The position numbers were made by a program, and so were the translations under genes. From Gaeumannomyces sp. JS-464 (taxonomy: Eukaryota > Ascomycota > Sordariomycetes > Magnaporthales > Magnaporthaceae), in assembly GCA_002197995.1 (NCBI GenBank), contig NGZR01000001.1:2356001-2420000 (forward strand): a stretch of DNA of 64,000 bases, given 5' to 3'. A model generated the notes under the pieces. The model searched no databases. It saw nothing but the letters and a program-made list of their open reading frames with translations, and was not told where the DNA came from. Each line of letters opens with the position of its first letter. Position 1 is the stretch's first letter. This document shows, in pieces, positions 11,220 through 23,722 of this stretch.

Positions 11220-13720
11220 CGTTTTATTAAGTTTTTGCTTTTTGTAAAAATGTTTAACCTTATTTATGTCCTTATTGCCCGGTAAACCTACTTTATTTCG
11301 CCGCCGCTTTTTATTACCCTGTTTTATTCAATTAAAACCCTCGTTTATAAGCAAAGCACTATTATCGCTTTTATAAATTTCCTACACGTGGCTTTTCCAT
11401 TCGCTAAAATCGGGGATTTAAATTTTATCCGGACATTTTGGACAGTAAAAACGCCTATTAAAAAAGCCGTCCTTTACATGCGTCCTGTTAAAATGCTTCG
11501 AGTAAAATTTGCCAGGAAAAAGTTAAACCTATAAAAAAGGTAAAAAGCCCGTTTTTTATTTGTCCGGTTTTAATAAGTGGGCTTTGTATTGCCGTCCTTT
11601 TTTGTTTTAGCAAATTCGGGGCGTTATGCTTGCCATAATGTGTTGCAACGTGGTTGTTCCAGCTTATAGCGTTTTCGATCGCGTAATTTTTTAATTCACT
11701 TTTGCAACATGCAAGGTAGGGAAAAAGCATTTGGAATTAACCTTTTTTAATATAGCCGTGTTATTATGGCGTATAAAATTGCCAAGCTGAAAAAATTGCT
11801 GTCCGTATAAAGGCAGGTGGGTTTTTGGCTGTTTAACTTTATCGCCGGCTTAAACACCAGTGCTGGCGTCGAAATTAGTGCTTTTATCGTATGGGCATCC
11901 TTACCCCCGAAAAAGGCCAAAAGCAAGCTGCTGAACAATGCCGTCCGCGGCTTTTTGGGTTTAATGCCGATATTATCTTCGAGCAAAAACTAACCGATAA
12001 TTACTACTAGGGGCCCAAACTTCCCATGCCGGGTTTTGCGTAAATTGGTTTGCGGCTTTTGCAAATCGGCTATCGGAAAACCGGACGCTTTCCGTTTGCC
12101 GATTTCGTGAAAATATTTCGCTTTCCTTTTTCCACTATTAAAGCGAACAATTTTGTAATGTTTTTGCCAATTTAAGATTGGATTTAGTTGGCTTTTTGTT
12201 TTGCCGTCGGCGAAAACTTATCCGCTTTAAGCTCGAAATACCGAGCGCGGAATTAGCGTATATTTTGCCGCTGTTTAAACGATTCCAGGTCCTTTTTGGT
12301 AAGGTAAATCGGGGTATGCTCGTCCCGCCGGAAAGAGGCGTCGTGTAAAAAGGCAAAAAGGCCGTCGTTTTGTTTTGCGCGGTAGCGAAATGCAACGCGT
12401 GCAAGGTTGTAAAATATGAAATTCGGCTGGTAGCTTTTATTAAACACCGTGGTTAAGTTGGAAAGCATATGGTTGCGTACCGCCAGGGTAACGGCGTTTG
12501 GAATTTCCGTTAGCATATTTTCATATAGCGGCCAAAAGCTATGCGGCCGTTTATATACCGTTAAATTTGCCATTTGCGTTTACACGTATCGCATATAGCC
12601 GCAGCTTTTTCCGAAAGCCGGCTATTAAAAGCGTACGATATTATAGCTTTACATATTATAGTAAAGCAATAAAAAATTTTTGCGATTTGCTATTTTTGGC
12701 TTCCAGTTTAGCGGGATGCAATCGGCACCGCTAAAGTTAGGCCGTTAAATAAGGTTATTTAAAAAATTGTAAGCGGTATTAAAAGCGTCGTCGTAAATTG
12801 CTTAAACGGCGGTAAAAGTAGCGAAAAAGCAAATTTAATACAGTACAGTCGTTACGACAAATTTAACTTTGGCAAAAAAGCAGCGACGTTAAAAAAGGGT
12901 GCAAATAAAAGGGCTAAAAGGTAAGGGAAAAAGCCGGAGCGCTTACACGTTATTTTGCGAATTGCGGATTATATCGTTTTTTACCTTGTTATAATGTATA
13001 GTAATCCACGTAATAAGCTTTTTTAGCTTTTTCCCCTCCGGGTCCCGGACGACGGCCAAACGGACTTAACTATAAGAAAAGTTTAGCAAAGCGCCTAATC
13101 GAAAGCCGCTAATGCTAGCCAAAAAGACTACGCAATAAAATGCAACCCGGGTTTTACGGTCGTAAAAAATGTCGTTCGCGCGAGTTTATAGCGTAAAAAG
13201 GATTAAAACGACGTTTTGATTAGTTATTTCGGTTTTAACGAACGTTTGTTTAAAAGTAAAGCCGTACTTTTTGCTTAGGTTTATAGCAATCCACTACCGC
13301 AGCTTTTTCTGTTAAAAGATAATAATAAAACTGGTAAGCAGGGATATAAGGAACGTACGTAAAAAAATTCGCAATTAGTCCTTTTCCGCGGGTTTATTGG
13401 CCATAAACATATTGTAATTTCCACAGCCTTTTGTTTTCGAGGTCGGCGAGTTTCTTTTTTTTAAAACGGTTTCGTTTGCCGCTAAAATTAAGGTCTTTCA
13501 AATACTTTTAACGCTGTAAGCTGCTTTTACTAATCGTTTTATTTTATATTCCTCCGGGTTAAAATCCAAGCAAAGCCGCTCGGAAAATTGGACGAAATCC
13601 TCGAGGAAGGTTCGATAGCGACTCTCCGTTGCGTTAAAACCACGGCATAAGTTAAGCTAGATTTTATCAGGATCGATTTCGTAAGTATTAAAAAATCTAA
13701 AAACGTTAAAAAGCATTCCA
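11220..13720 (-). pseudogene. Second DUF3435 protein with C2H2-like tail, RIP-degraded
   Basis: Minus-strand reading in shifting frames. RTFLEDFVQFSERLC lies near 13590. ASISGFRLGALLN (13081-13120) followed by VRLAVVRDPEGKK is the family's core containing the box-I Arg. Near 12570-12250 an open frame contains AVRNHMLSNLTTVFNKSYQP, LARVAFRYRAKQNDGLFAFL and DEHTPIYLTKKDLESFKQRQ, which is the C-terminal half of this DUF3435 group (often annotated FluG/C2H2 finger domain). Further on, 11450-11375 reads CPKCPDKI...EWKSHV, a C2H2-finger half with the last His apparently changed. Stops interrupt all parts. It has the same strand as the 3882 gene and lay about 2 kb from it before the Copia insertion. 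Confidence 0.65.
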
Positions 13721-13792
13721 CAATTTAGTAATGCTATGAGAGGCACGACGCAAAACGACAAAACAAGGCAAGTAAAAAGGAAAGTTAAAATT

Positions 13793-13838
13793 AAAAAAAA
13801 AAAAAAAAAAGGGGGGGGGGGGGGGGGGGGGGGGGGGG
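13793..13838. repeat. Homopolymer junction A18-G28
   Basis: Eighteen A (13793-13810) are followed immediately by twenty-eight G (13811-13838), then A/G-rich sequence. It sits exactly at the boundary between AT-rich mutated DNA and the GC-richer island. It may be a real microsatellite or a sequencing/assembly artefact. Confidence 0.9.
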
Positions 13839-15029
13839 AAGAAGAAATGGAAAAAAAAGGGAAAAAGCGTACGATTTCCATGCTTTCATCGCTGCATCTT
13901 GCGCAAGCTTCGACCGCCTAGCGCGCTGACGTCCGCCGTTTAGTAATGTCTCCTCGAACCGGTTTAAATTCTAAAGAGCATTCCGGCGCCTTTCTTCTGC
14001 CCTATTGCCCTTAAAGTTTTGGAACCGCCTCGTAATGGTAACGGGAGCACCTAGCGCCGACGTGGAAAATGGCATCGCTTTTTTCGCCGCCGTTATGTAG
14101 GCCGCATCTCGGCGCCCACAGCAGCAGGAGGACCAAGGGACGGTAGATAAACGGGATGGCGGGAGGCGAGGGCGAGAGAAGAGAGGGCGGGTGGAGAAAG
14201 GGCGGGTTAGAGAGGGCGCCGCCCCCCTCCCTAATGAGGGTTTGGCGGAACCAGGAGCTAGGCAGCGACTGTCCATGGCGCGGCAGGGCAGCGGCATCGA
14301 GGGAAAAACGGTCGTTGGTCGCAGGGTGCCGGATTCCTGGCGTTTGGCCATTTCGGCGACGGCGAGAAAGCGGTGGTGCGGTCGCGACCGTTTTTATTTG
14401 GTCGAGTAGGGAACAAGGGCGACCGCCCATTGGCCAGCAGCTTCTCCCAAAGTCAATCCATCTCTCACTGGTTTAACTAGGGGAGAGCGGATGGGATCCC
14501 ATATATTCCAGTGGTATGGTCGTATGTGCTTAAGGATGGCGTTCGCTAGACTTGTATGGGTTCCGTTATATCGTGGCTACTTTTATTACTACCTACCCAT
14601 GTAAGCAGAACAATCATCCACTGAATTCACTACCATCACACACATCTTCCTGCTGGCTGAGTGCCCTGAACCTTTTAAAATTTCCCTACGAAACCCCCTT
14701 CCTAGTCCTACAGCAGCGGTACAAGACGGAAAGAGGAAAAACCGTTCAAAATCCACACAAAAGTAAATCTTGCTCCGCGGCCAGCGCAGGAAGCGTCTCC
14801 ACCACATAACTGATGGAATCCTCTGACCTCGTTCGTCGATCGCTGCACACTTACAGCCGGTGTCGTGTGCTACATCCCCGCGCAAGCCCTGTGCTGAGAT
14901 AAAAAAAAAAGCCGATATACCTTGAGACTTGCTGTGATCGGCTGTGCCCTTTCTTGCCGAGGATTGGACCTATCCAAATGTGCTTCCCAGCGGCATCCAA
15001 GGCAGCGAGTAAGGGTTGAGTAAGCCCTT
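13839..15029. other. GC-richer island edge, no supported gene
   Basis: Base composition changes sharply to about half GC and loses the TAA-rich RIP look. Overlapping ORFs on both strands at 13971-14476 are Arg/Pro/Gly-rich frames of GC-rich DNA with no recognisable domain. 14490-15029 has only short frames. Regulatory or 3' flanking sequence of the minus-strand membrane gene is the likeliest content. Confidence 0.4.
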
Positions 15030-17243
15030 CTATCCACTCTGTTCCGCCTCTTCCCTCCCCTTGTCCTGCTCGCCTACCGATGTGCGGATAAAAAAGGGCG
15101 GTTTGTTAGGCTTGCGGCGCAGCTCCTGTTTGACTTGGCCGTCAGTCTTGTCCGCAGACTTTAAAACGCTCAGGTCTGGCACCCCCGCGACCACCTGCGC
15201 GACGGCATGCCATGCGTTCCCCAAAAAACTCATCCTCGTCTTTTTGAGGAATATGGTCGTAACCACGAGCGTGAGGACAAGGTGCGCGGCAAAAACGCCG
15301 CAAAAGCTATAAAAGCCGTCCCACTTGCGTGGGGCTATGATTTCCTGCGAGAAGAGCGTAGTACTGTTGACGCCGAGGTCAGACTGGGCCAGGAGGTCGT
15401 AGTAGGCCATCTGCATAAGCGTCGTGAAAAGCGCCTGCAGCGCCAGCGCCGCGTTGTCGCCCGTGTGCGCCATTACGCTTTGGAAAAGGCTCGCGTGGCC
15501 CCGGTGTGGCACGTCCACCAACGGTGAAGAGTAGGTAACGTCGGTAGTGAAAGAGATGCTGCTGCTTCCGGAGGGTCGGACGAAGGACCAAACGTAATAC
15601 AATAGTCCAAACCTTGTCAACCTCGGGGCCTCGGCGCTTGCCGCCGACCAGTTCGCCTGTGGTTGTAGGCGTAGTAGACCGCGGTCTTCAGGGGTGCGGC
15701 GTTGCAGCGTGACGCCGAGAAAGTCGCGCGCCGCCTCACTGGCGGACTCGCCAGCTTCAATGCTCCACCGGGGCGACAGCTCCTGCCCGTCGCGGGTGCT
15801 ATTGGCGGTGATCTTGTAGATTCGATCGATGGAATTGATGAAGCATAGCGTGACGTCGACGCCCTTGTTTGTGCCGTCGAAGCGGAGGCTCTGCCACACC
15901 CCCGATGCGTTCGACTCGGTAAGTCCGGTTACATTATAAAACCACCGTAGTTGAAGTTTAGCGACGTCCTATCCTCGAGGGTTGGCCAAAACTGCGGATC
16001 GGTCGTTGAGTTAAAAAGAAGGTACGCATCCGCACCTCCATCTTCAGGCGGATCTCCAAAAGCGTCATAATTAAAATCGGGGCGCATTTTACCGCTTATA
16101 AACCCCACTTGGTTGCCGACGGGACACATGAATATCGGGACCGGGGCTACCGTGGGCCCTGTGTCGGCTTTGGCTATGTTTCCAACAGCGCAGGAAAAGC
16201 TTGGCGCGTTTGCGACACGGCGGGAACGGGCGTCGCCAGGGGGAAATATCGCTCTACGCCTTGGTATTTGCTGGTCCACGAGATACTTCCGTTAAGAACC
16301 GCGTTGTTATTGGTTATGCCGCCTCTGGTTATCGTTAACTGCGGGCGGACGCAAACAACACGCGCGTCAAACGCCGAGGTGACGCCGGCGTAGCTGCGCA
16401 TCGCTATGCGCTGGTTGGAGCTGTCCAATGGAAGAAAAGCGCGAACTGTGGTCCCTGTGTCGTAATAGTCCTCCCCTGGGACGGGCGAGCCCGGATCCTC
16501 GGCGAAGCGGAAGTAGGCAGGGGCTCGGCTCGCCCAGTACCTGCCCTTTTCGGTCCCGTAAAACGGCACCCCTTGACTTCCCAAGGCAACACTGATGTTG
16601 GACGTGTTGTAGCCGCCGAGGACCTTAACCGGGCCAATGTCGGCAACGAGTAGCGTCGAGCTGAACTGGGTCGTCCCCGAAACAATAAGGACGAGGAAGA
16701 GCAGAGTCCCGAAAGCCCTGTTCGCTAGTCCACGTTGCCTCCATATGGCGAGCGTCACCCCTCCGAAAGGCCCAGAGGTTTCGGTTCGCGTGAGAGAAAG
16801 CAGCGCGAGGTCCTCGAGCGAGCACCCGCCGCGCTCGAGGACGAGGGACGACAGCATCTGGGTCACAACCCCGACCTGCAAGCCCGCCACGAAGCGGATC
16901 AATACCGTGGACACGGTGACGGCCTGGAGGAGCCGTCCCGAGTCGAGTAGGTGCCTCCAAATGTTGGCCGAGGGAGAGGGTGAGGTCTCCACGATCGCGT
17001 CGTTAGCGCCTTTCCAAACGAAAGTCAGAAACGCGACGATGGTGAAGATCGCCAGCGTGCCACCACCAAGGATCAGCATCTTCAGGACTCCCAAGCTCCT
17101 CTTCAGCTCCGGCCGTGCCCAGCCGGGCACGGCCGCGGCGTTGTCGCGGGCCAGGAGCGGGTTGTCGACATGTCTTTTGCGTGATGGGCCAGGCGGTGCG
17201 CCACGGCTACGCAGGGTGGCAGCAGGAGTCCCGAGTGACTTTT
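15030..17243 (-). pseudogene. Multi-pass membrane protein of unknown function, two frameshifts
   Basis: The frame is open upstream of 17130 (no ATG; it continues to about 17243, so a 5' exon is missing) and ends at 15030. It has hydrophobic segments near the start (LILGGGTLAIFTIVAFLTF), at LLQAVTVSTVLIRFVAGLQV, at AFGTLLFLVLIVSGTTQF and near the C terminus (GVFAAHLVLTLVVTTIFL). A long Asn/Ser/Thr-bearing loop between them could be glycosylated; the tail is basic. The reading is kept only by changing frame twice, at an A-run (plus TTT at 16179-16181) and at a T-run (plus AAAA at 15938-15941). Each fits the loss of one homopolymer base, and protein-like sequence resumes directly. It resembles uncharacterised fungal membrane proteins; I cannot name it. 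Confidence 0.65.
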
Positions 17244-18487
17244 ACCGAATTTGCTGGAAGAGTCTTCTGTCATGTTGGCGGAAGCTGGAGGGGCGCGAGA
17301 TGTTGAGGGTGCTGCATGATGGGATGCGAAACAACACGGTCGGGGCAGTCCGCATCAGCTCCTTTTTAACGGCGCAACAGTATGCCTCCCACACAGCTGG
17401 CGGGGATGCCACTTTCATCGGCGATGGCTTTCGATGCATTTTGGTCCTGCCATTGGATGCCTGCCCTGCCGACAAATAGGGGGCGGCCGCAGCGAGTCCG
17501 TCGGCGAGGAAATCGGGCGCCTACTGCCATCCCTTTCTTGACGCGCTCGACGCGTGCCATTGGAGCAGAGAGGCCCGTAAGACTGAATACAAGAGGAAAA
17601 TGGCGTTTGTGCAGCGCTTGGAAGGCCAATGCCGCGTCAAATCATCCAAACATTACTCGGTCGAGGTCAGGCTCGCCAGGCCGTCGCAGCCAACTGGAAC
17701 GCCCCGTGCCTATTGGAGCGGCGTGGGGGCGAAGCGCACCCGCCCGTTAGGTCCAATACGATTATCAAGTAGCTGTCCGTGGTGGCCTCTCCAGAAGCCG
17801 CCCTGTCCCCTGCTTTGCCGAGGCGTCGACGTCGGCTATAGAGTGCTATACTTTTGCGTCGGTATTTCGTCTAATGCTGCGGGAAGTATACATACGATGT
17901 AGCTGCTTTCCTCTTGCGTACTGGTCCACAGGTTCGATCGCAGGGTGTTGGCGGCTATGGGGGAGTGGAGGATGGCTGCGCCGGAATGGAAAATGGAAAT
18001 GGTGGTTGCACAACCCTATTGTCTGGGAGGTACCTAGGTAGGTATGTACCTCTATGGTGATTCGGGAAAAGTTGTTGCACGTGTTTTGACGCCCCATCCC
18101 CTCCCAGTGCCAGATGTGAATGCCAGTCATGTACCACCAGCGAACGTCCCCCTTTGCAATACCGATTCACGATACATTTCCTGCCTCCATTGGCATCAGC
18201 AGCTGGGATGGTTACGTGCAAATCGTCGCGCCTAGCACACGCTTGCCTTGCAGCAGATCGGTAACGCTGGGGAGAAAATTCGACCATATAGGGAAGGACA
18301 TGATGCAATTGTGCGGCTATTTACCTGGACCACGCGTACGTGTGGATCTAGTGGTGCTTTGGATATGCGGGATCCGAAAGGAGAAAAAGGAAAAAACGAA
18401 GCTGAAAGCGACCGTGGCCTTGCGGAAAGATCTTTCTGGCACGTTCACAGCACGTTTTACCCGCCACAATGGAAAAAAGGCAAAAGC
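17244..18487. other. Island flank up to Copia copy 2, no clear gene
   Basis: GC-richer DNA with overlapping short frames on both strands. The minus frame 17366-17629 and the plus frame 18120-18617 have no recognised domain. The second runs into the LTR, which shows that it is not a real gene end. The 5' exon(s) of the membrane gene ending at 15030 are probably here, but I cannot place them. Confidence 0.35.
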
Positions 18488-18492
18488 GTCTG

Positions 18493-18662
18493 TGTCAAAG
18501 GTGGCCTGGAGTCACGTGGGTGGCAACTGGTGCCCCACAGCTTTAGGCCTATGCACTGGCCCTAGTATTTTGGCCTGCGCGCGCCCTAGCCCGCGATCCA
18601 GTAGAGTAGAAAAGTAACAATCACCAATCACTTTGGGTGCTTGTCGCCGCGCACCTCCATTA
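18493..18662 (+). repeat. 5' LTR of Copia copy 2
   Basis: 170 bp, starts TGTCAAAGGTGG, ends CACCTCCATTA. It is the least mutated LTR at its outer side, lying against the GC-richer island. Confidence 0.95.
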
Positions 18663-18680
18663 GGTTATAAGCCCTCGCGC
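18663..18680 (+). promoter_or_regulatory. Copia primer-binding site (initiator tRNA-Met anticodon half)
   Basis: Immediately after the 5' LTR, GGTTATAAGCCC matches the reverse complement of the initiator tRNA-Met anticodon region (GGGCTCATAACC) except one G-to-A. Copia-type elements are known to prime from an internal half-tRNA-iMet rather than from the tRNA 3' end. The same site adjoins the 5' LTRs of copies 1 and 3 (left of 9292 and 31853). Confidence 0.75.
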
Positions 18681-18799
18681 CACCGTTAACGATATTTCTG
18701 CCTAATTAGGAGAAATTAACGGTGCACGAGTTGTTTCCCGTTATTTGCGTTTTCCCGCCGTGGATTACGGGCGAGGCGCAGCAGTTAAAAAACCGTTAA

Positions 18800-21700
18800 A
18801 CGATAATTAATAAGGCCGCGTTCGGCGCCGATTAGCAACTATAATAAAGCAATAATAATAACCCTTTTAATGCTTAAAAGCACTATTTTCCTTGCAATTT
18901 AACGCTTTTATACGCGTTAAAAAAGTTAACAAAGCCGCCGAAATGGCGAAATACCGCGAAATCGCAGTAAAAGTCCCGAACCTGCTAAAGCTTTTTAATT
19001 TGGAAATATAAAAGCGTATTATCCGGGTGCATTTAATCGCTTCCCGCAATATTTCCTTTATATTTGCTAACCTTTTAACTAAGCCGGTTAAAGCGAACAA
19101 CAACGAAGCTATATAATTATAAGCTTTTAAAAGGATATTAATATAATACTACATCCGTAATAATATCGAAAAGGTAATTACGGATTTGGAAAAGGCCGGT
19201 TAAAACCGCTTTAAAAACGACGAAAATTAAAACCCAAAAGCTTTTTAGGATAAAATAGTTAGCACTATTAAAATTACCGTTAACGGCCGTTTCGACGCCC
19301 TAATTAACGAACATTATACAATTTCGGTAAAAAAGTTTAACGGTAACGTTAAAAAGTATACGGACCGCTAGTTATAAATAAAAATAAGCTTTGGATTAAA
19401 CTAACATTAACATTCCAAACCGGATGCTTATAAAAAGCCTCGTTAACGGGCTTAACGCCATTTACCTTTTTGCGGTAGCTATAGCTTTAGAAAATTGTAA
19501 AAGCGAGCGCCGCACTTCCGCTAACTTTATTTCGAAAGTGTTTAAAAATACGGCGGTTATAAAAGCTTCGAAGTCGAAAGCCATAGCTAATACTAATAAA
19601 AAGCCGGAAAAACTTTAAAAGCCGAAAAAAAAGCCGAAGCCCTGCAGTAAAAAGGGTTGCACTATCGTTTCGCGTGCTTTTTATTACGATAAATGCGGTA
19701 AACATTACAAAAGCGGCGATAATAACTACTAGCTTTTACACTTTAAGCTTAAAAAAGCTTGGAAAGCCAAATATCCGAAGCGGCGCTTCCAGCGAGGCAA
19801 TAAGGCAGCTAACGAAGCTATAGCCAACCCGAAGGCTGCCAACTATACTAGTGGTATGCCGGTTAATTAAAGCAGTGCCAGCTAATATAACATAGCTAAT
19901 ACCGCTTTAAGCAATATTAACAATGCCCGTAACGCCGTAATAATCGATTCCGGCTCGTTTAAGCACCATTTTAACAATCGCAAATGGTTTACCTCGTTAA
20001 AAAAGCGCGAGGTCCCTTATAACGCTACCACGGCTAACGGCGTCGCTTAAATTTCCGTTAAAAAAAGCACCGTCGAAATGCATTAGCGCAATAAAGCGGG
20101 CGTTATTACAATTACCTTATAAGCAATCTTTACGCTTAAATCCCTTTTTAACCTTTTTAACTTTAGCAAAATGCGCAAAGTAAGCTTAAAAAAGAATTAA
20201 ACCGATTATTTCGTAACGTTTAACGATAAATGGTTAAGCAGCTATTAAATTAATAATAACGTACTAATTGTTAACGTTAACGTGCCCGCAAGCGCGCTTT
20301 CGGGCTTTGTAGCTTTAAGCAACGCATTTAACGAAAAAAACCGACCGACGAAAGTTAACGCATAAACCATAACAAAACGCTTAATGCCTTACGTAATAAT
20401 GCATTAGCGCTTAATGTATATTAATAAAAAGGCGGTAATAACGGCTTGCCGCGTTGCAAGCATTAAAGTTAGCTATTTTAAAATATTAAAATATACCTGT
20501 AACGGTTGTTTGGAAAGCAAAGCGACCTAAATTATCGGTAATTGTTATTTCCATCGCATTACCCGCCTTTTAAACCGTATTTACATGGATATATTAACCA
20601 TTTCGCTTACTTTATACGGCGGATATAATTACGCCGTTTATATTATTAATAAGGCAATTACTTTTAGCTAAGTGATTTTTGTAATTAGCAAAGCTAATAC
20701 AGAGATTTTTACAAAAGTTTGTAATTAAATTAACTATATTAAACTTTAATTAAGCATTAAAATATAAGCAATTTATACGAACGGTAGCACAAAGTTTAAC
20801 CCGGAAAAGCTAAAAGCCTATTGCATTATTTAAAGTAAAGCTTACGAAATTAGCCTAGCGTAATGCCCGGAAATAAATAGCATTATTAAACGTACTAACC
20901 GTACTATATTTAACGCGGCTCGCACCGGGATTAACGCTAACGGCTTGTATAAAAAGTACTAGGTATATGCTTTATAAGCAGCGAAAAAAATGTTAAACTA
21001 TATTTTAAATACAGCTTTTAATAGTAAAAAAAGCCCGTATAAAGCGTGGGCAAAAACAATTAGCTTTAACGAAAAGTATTACCAATTACCAATCCGTACT
21101 TTCCGCATTTAAAACGCGGTCGTTTAAATGCTAATTAAAAACGGCAAACAAGCTAAAACCGACAAATTGGCCCCCAAAGCAACGAAAAGCCGGCTTATAG
21201 GTTAAAAAGGCCTTTATAACAAAATCCTGCTAGTTAAGCCGAACGGTACCGATAAGGTTTTCCGTTACCGTAACGCACGAATTAACGAAAGCGTTAGTAA
21301 ACGCCGGAAATTGCTTTATAACTTTGTTAAAAAGGCGATTACCATTAATAAGGTTAACAAAGCCGTTATTAAAAACCTTTACTTTATAATAAGCATTTAG
21401 GTTTATAATACTAATTTAATTACTAATTCCACCAATAGTAACGATAGTAACATCGGTGTAATTAGCGACATTACCGGCCCCGAAGGTAAAAACGATTTAT
21501 CGCTTGCGAAGGAAACCGGGGAAACTAGAACGAAAAACGAGGAGCTTGCCGTTGCAAAGCTTAAAAAGCTTAAAAACCCCGCCGGCCCGGGCATACTAAC
21601 ACCCGAAAAAACTCCCGAGCTCGGCAACGAGGCGGTTACGATGCCCGTAACGCCCAGGAAAAGGACCTGCAAAAAGCAGCCGCCGCCCCCGCCGAGTAAC

Positions 21701-23700
21701 CGGCAATTAAGGGAGCGCCTAACGGGCTTTAAGCATTATAAAGTTTTAATATTAAAAACCTGCAAAAAGAGGAAGCCCGTAAAGGCATTTACAACGGCTC
21801 GCTTCGAATTTAAAAATATTAAAAAGGTGGCGGAAAAGGATTCGGGTAACCCTAAAAGCGCCGGAAACGACGAAAGCTTTTACAGCCTTAATACGGATAT
21901 TAAAGCTATTAAAGAAATTGCCCGAAAGACGGGTTTTGCACTCGTTAACGTTATATACCCGGATAACGATATCGTTTTGCCTTAAAAAATCGGCGGCTTT
22001 AAAATCCCCAACTTCGCGCTCCTTGGCGTTGCTATAGCGCCGGGAACACCGTATATTCCGGCCTATTATTATAACGCGGTAAAGCACGAAGCCGAATACG
22101 GGCGATACTATAAGCCAGCAATGCAAAAACAAATTAATACGCTATTCGAAAAAAGCACGTAAATGCTAAAAAAATTACTTCCGAACGCTAAAACATTGCC
22201 GGGCAAATGGGTATACGTGCCTAAACTAACGCTTAAAAGTGCCTTTAAAAAAATCAAAACGCGTTAAGTCGTTTACGGCAATTACGATGATATTTCGAGC
22301 GAGGACAAAGCTGTAACGTACGCGGCAATTGCTTATATAGCGTTTACGAGGGTGTTTTTTATGCTTATAGCCGTTAACGATTTTAAATGCCGCTAATTCG
22401 ACTTCGTAATTGCCTATTTCGGCGTTATCGTATTTAATAACGTTATGGTATACGTATAGCAACTTTAAAGCATTTCGGTTGGGCAAAAAGGCTATTATTG
22501 CCGTTTAAAAAAAGCACTTTACGGCTTTCGCAAATCGCTTTTATAGTAGTTAAACGATTATTCCGAAGCTCGAAGCATTTAGTTTTAAACCGATTTACTA
22601 AAACGTTTACCTTTACTGCAAAAAGGAAACGGGCGTTATATTATTACTTTACGTAAACGATTTCTAAATTGCCGCCCGTACGGTTACGGAAATTAAAGCC
22701 ACCGCTATCGAAATGGGTAACCGGTTCGAAATAACCGCCTTAAATAACGCAAAAACGTTCCTCGGCATACAAATTGTAAAAGATCGCTAGCGGAAAATTG
22801 TAAGCTTTTACTAATGCGATTATATTAATAAAATTATCACCAAATACGAACGGGAAAACCTTAAAACAGTAAAAACGCTTTAGCTTTTTGGCTTTGTAAT
22901 GCCGATCACTTGGGACCCTTTCCCGCATAAGGAGGTTTTGCGCTACTAGTCGGAAATAGCGAGTATTAGCTACCTCGCTGGCATTACTCGCCCTAATATT
23001 ACGTATACCGTAAGGAGGTTGCAAAAGGTTAATGCTAATCCCGGTAACGAGCATTTGGCATTGCTAAAGCACTTTTAGCGTTATATTATTAGCATTAAAA
23101 AGCTCGCGCTTACTTTTAATAGGCCTATTTACAATACCGAAGCGATAGGTTTAAAAGCTTACGGAAACGCTTCGTTCGCTAACTGCTTCCGTACAAGGGC
23201 ATTTATAAGCGGCGTAATCGTTATGCTAGCGGGTGGTTTTATTTACTAGCAATTAAAAAAGCAAACTTTTGTAACGACGTTAACGACGAAAGCGGAATTC
23301 GTTAACCTTTTGCCAACGGGCCGGGCTTTGCTTTAAATTAAAAGCATTTTAAAAAAAATTAAATACCTTTAGCGAAAAACTCTCGTAGTGCATACGAACA
23401 GCGCTAACGCTTAAACGACGGTACTAAACCCGTTGGAATTAGCCCGCACCCGCATAATCGACCTCCGTTATAAGTGGGTAATCGATGCTATAAAGCGTTA
23501 ACTTTTCACCCTTAAGCTCGTTAACACGGCTAACATAAAAGCGGACGGTTTTACGAAGGGCTTAACGGCGAAAGGATAGGCGAGGTTTATTATTTAGCTG
23601 GGAATGCAGCAAATGCCGCAATAAACGGCTTATAGGAAAACTAGGGAAACACTACAGACTTGGAAGGTTATTACGTAAATGCGGGCTCGTAATTTAGGGC
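18800..23700 (+). pseudogene. Copia gag-pol polyprotein remnant, copy 2
   Basis: In element order I read a cysteine/histidine knuckle remnant (DKCGKHYKSGD) near 19690. Next is the protease active site VIIDSGS (Asp codon 19946-19948). A GAG-pre-integrase segment with RLMYINKKAV and CNGCLESKA lies near 20410-20520, then integrase C-terminal pieces at 20945-21125 (YALQAAKKMLNY). A Pro/Lys-rich linker (21641-21985) follows. RT carries KALYGFRKS near 22510 and YVND (22650-22661), and RNase H ends in TTLTTKAEFVNL near 23280. The open frame at 21641-21985 is the longest intact part. Frequent TAA/TAG codons make it non-functional. Domain order protease-integrase-RT-RNase H is diagnostic for Copia. 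Confidence 0.92.
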
Positions 23701-23722
23701 CGTTGCATGGCCTACGAGGGGG

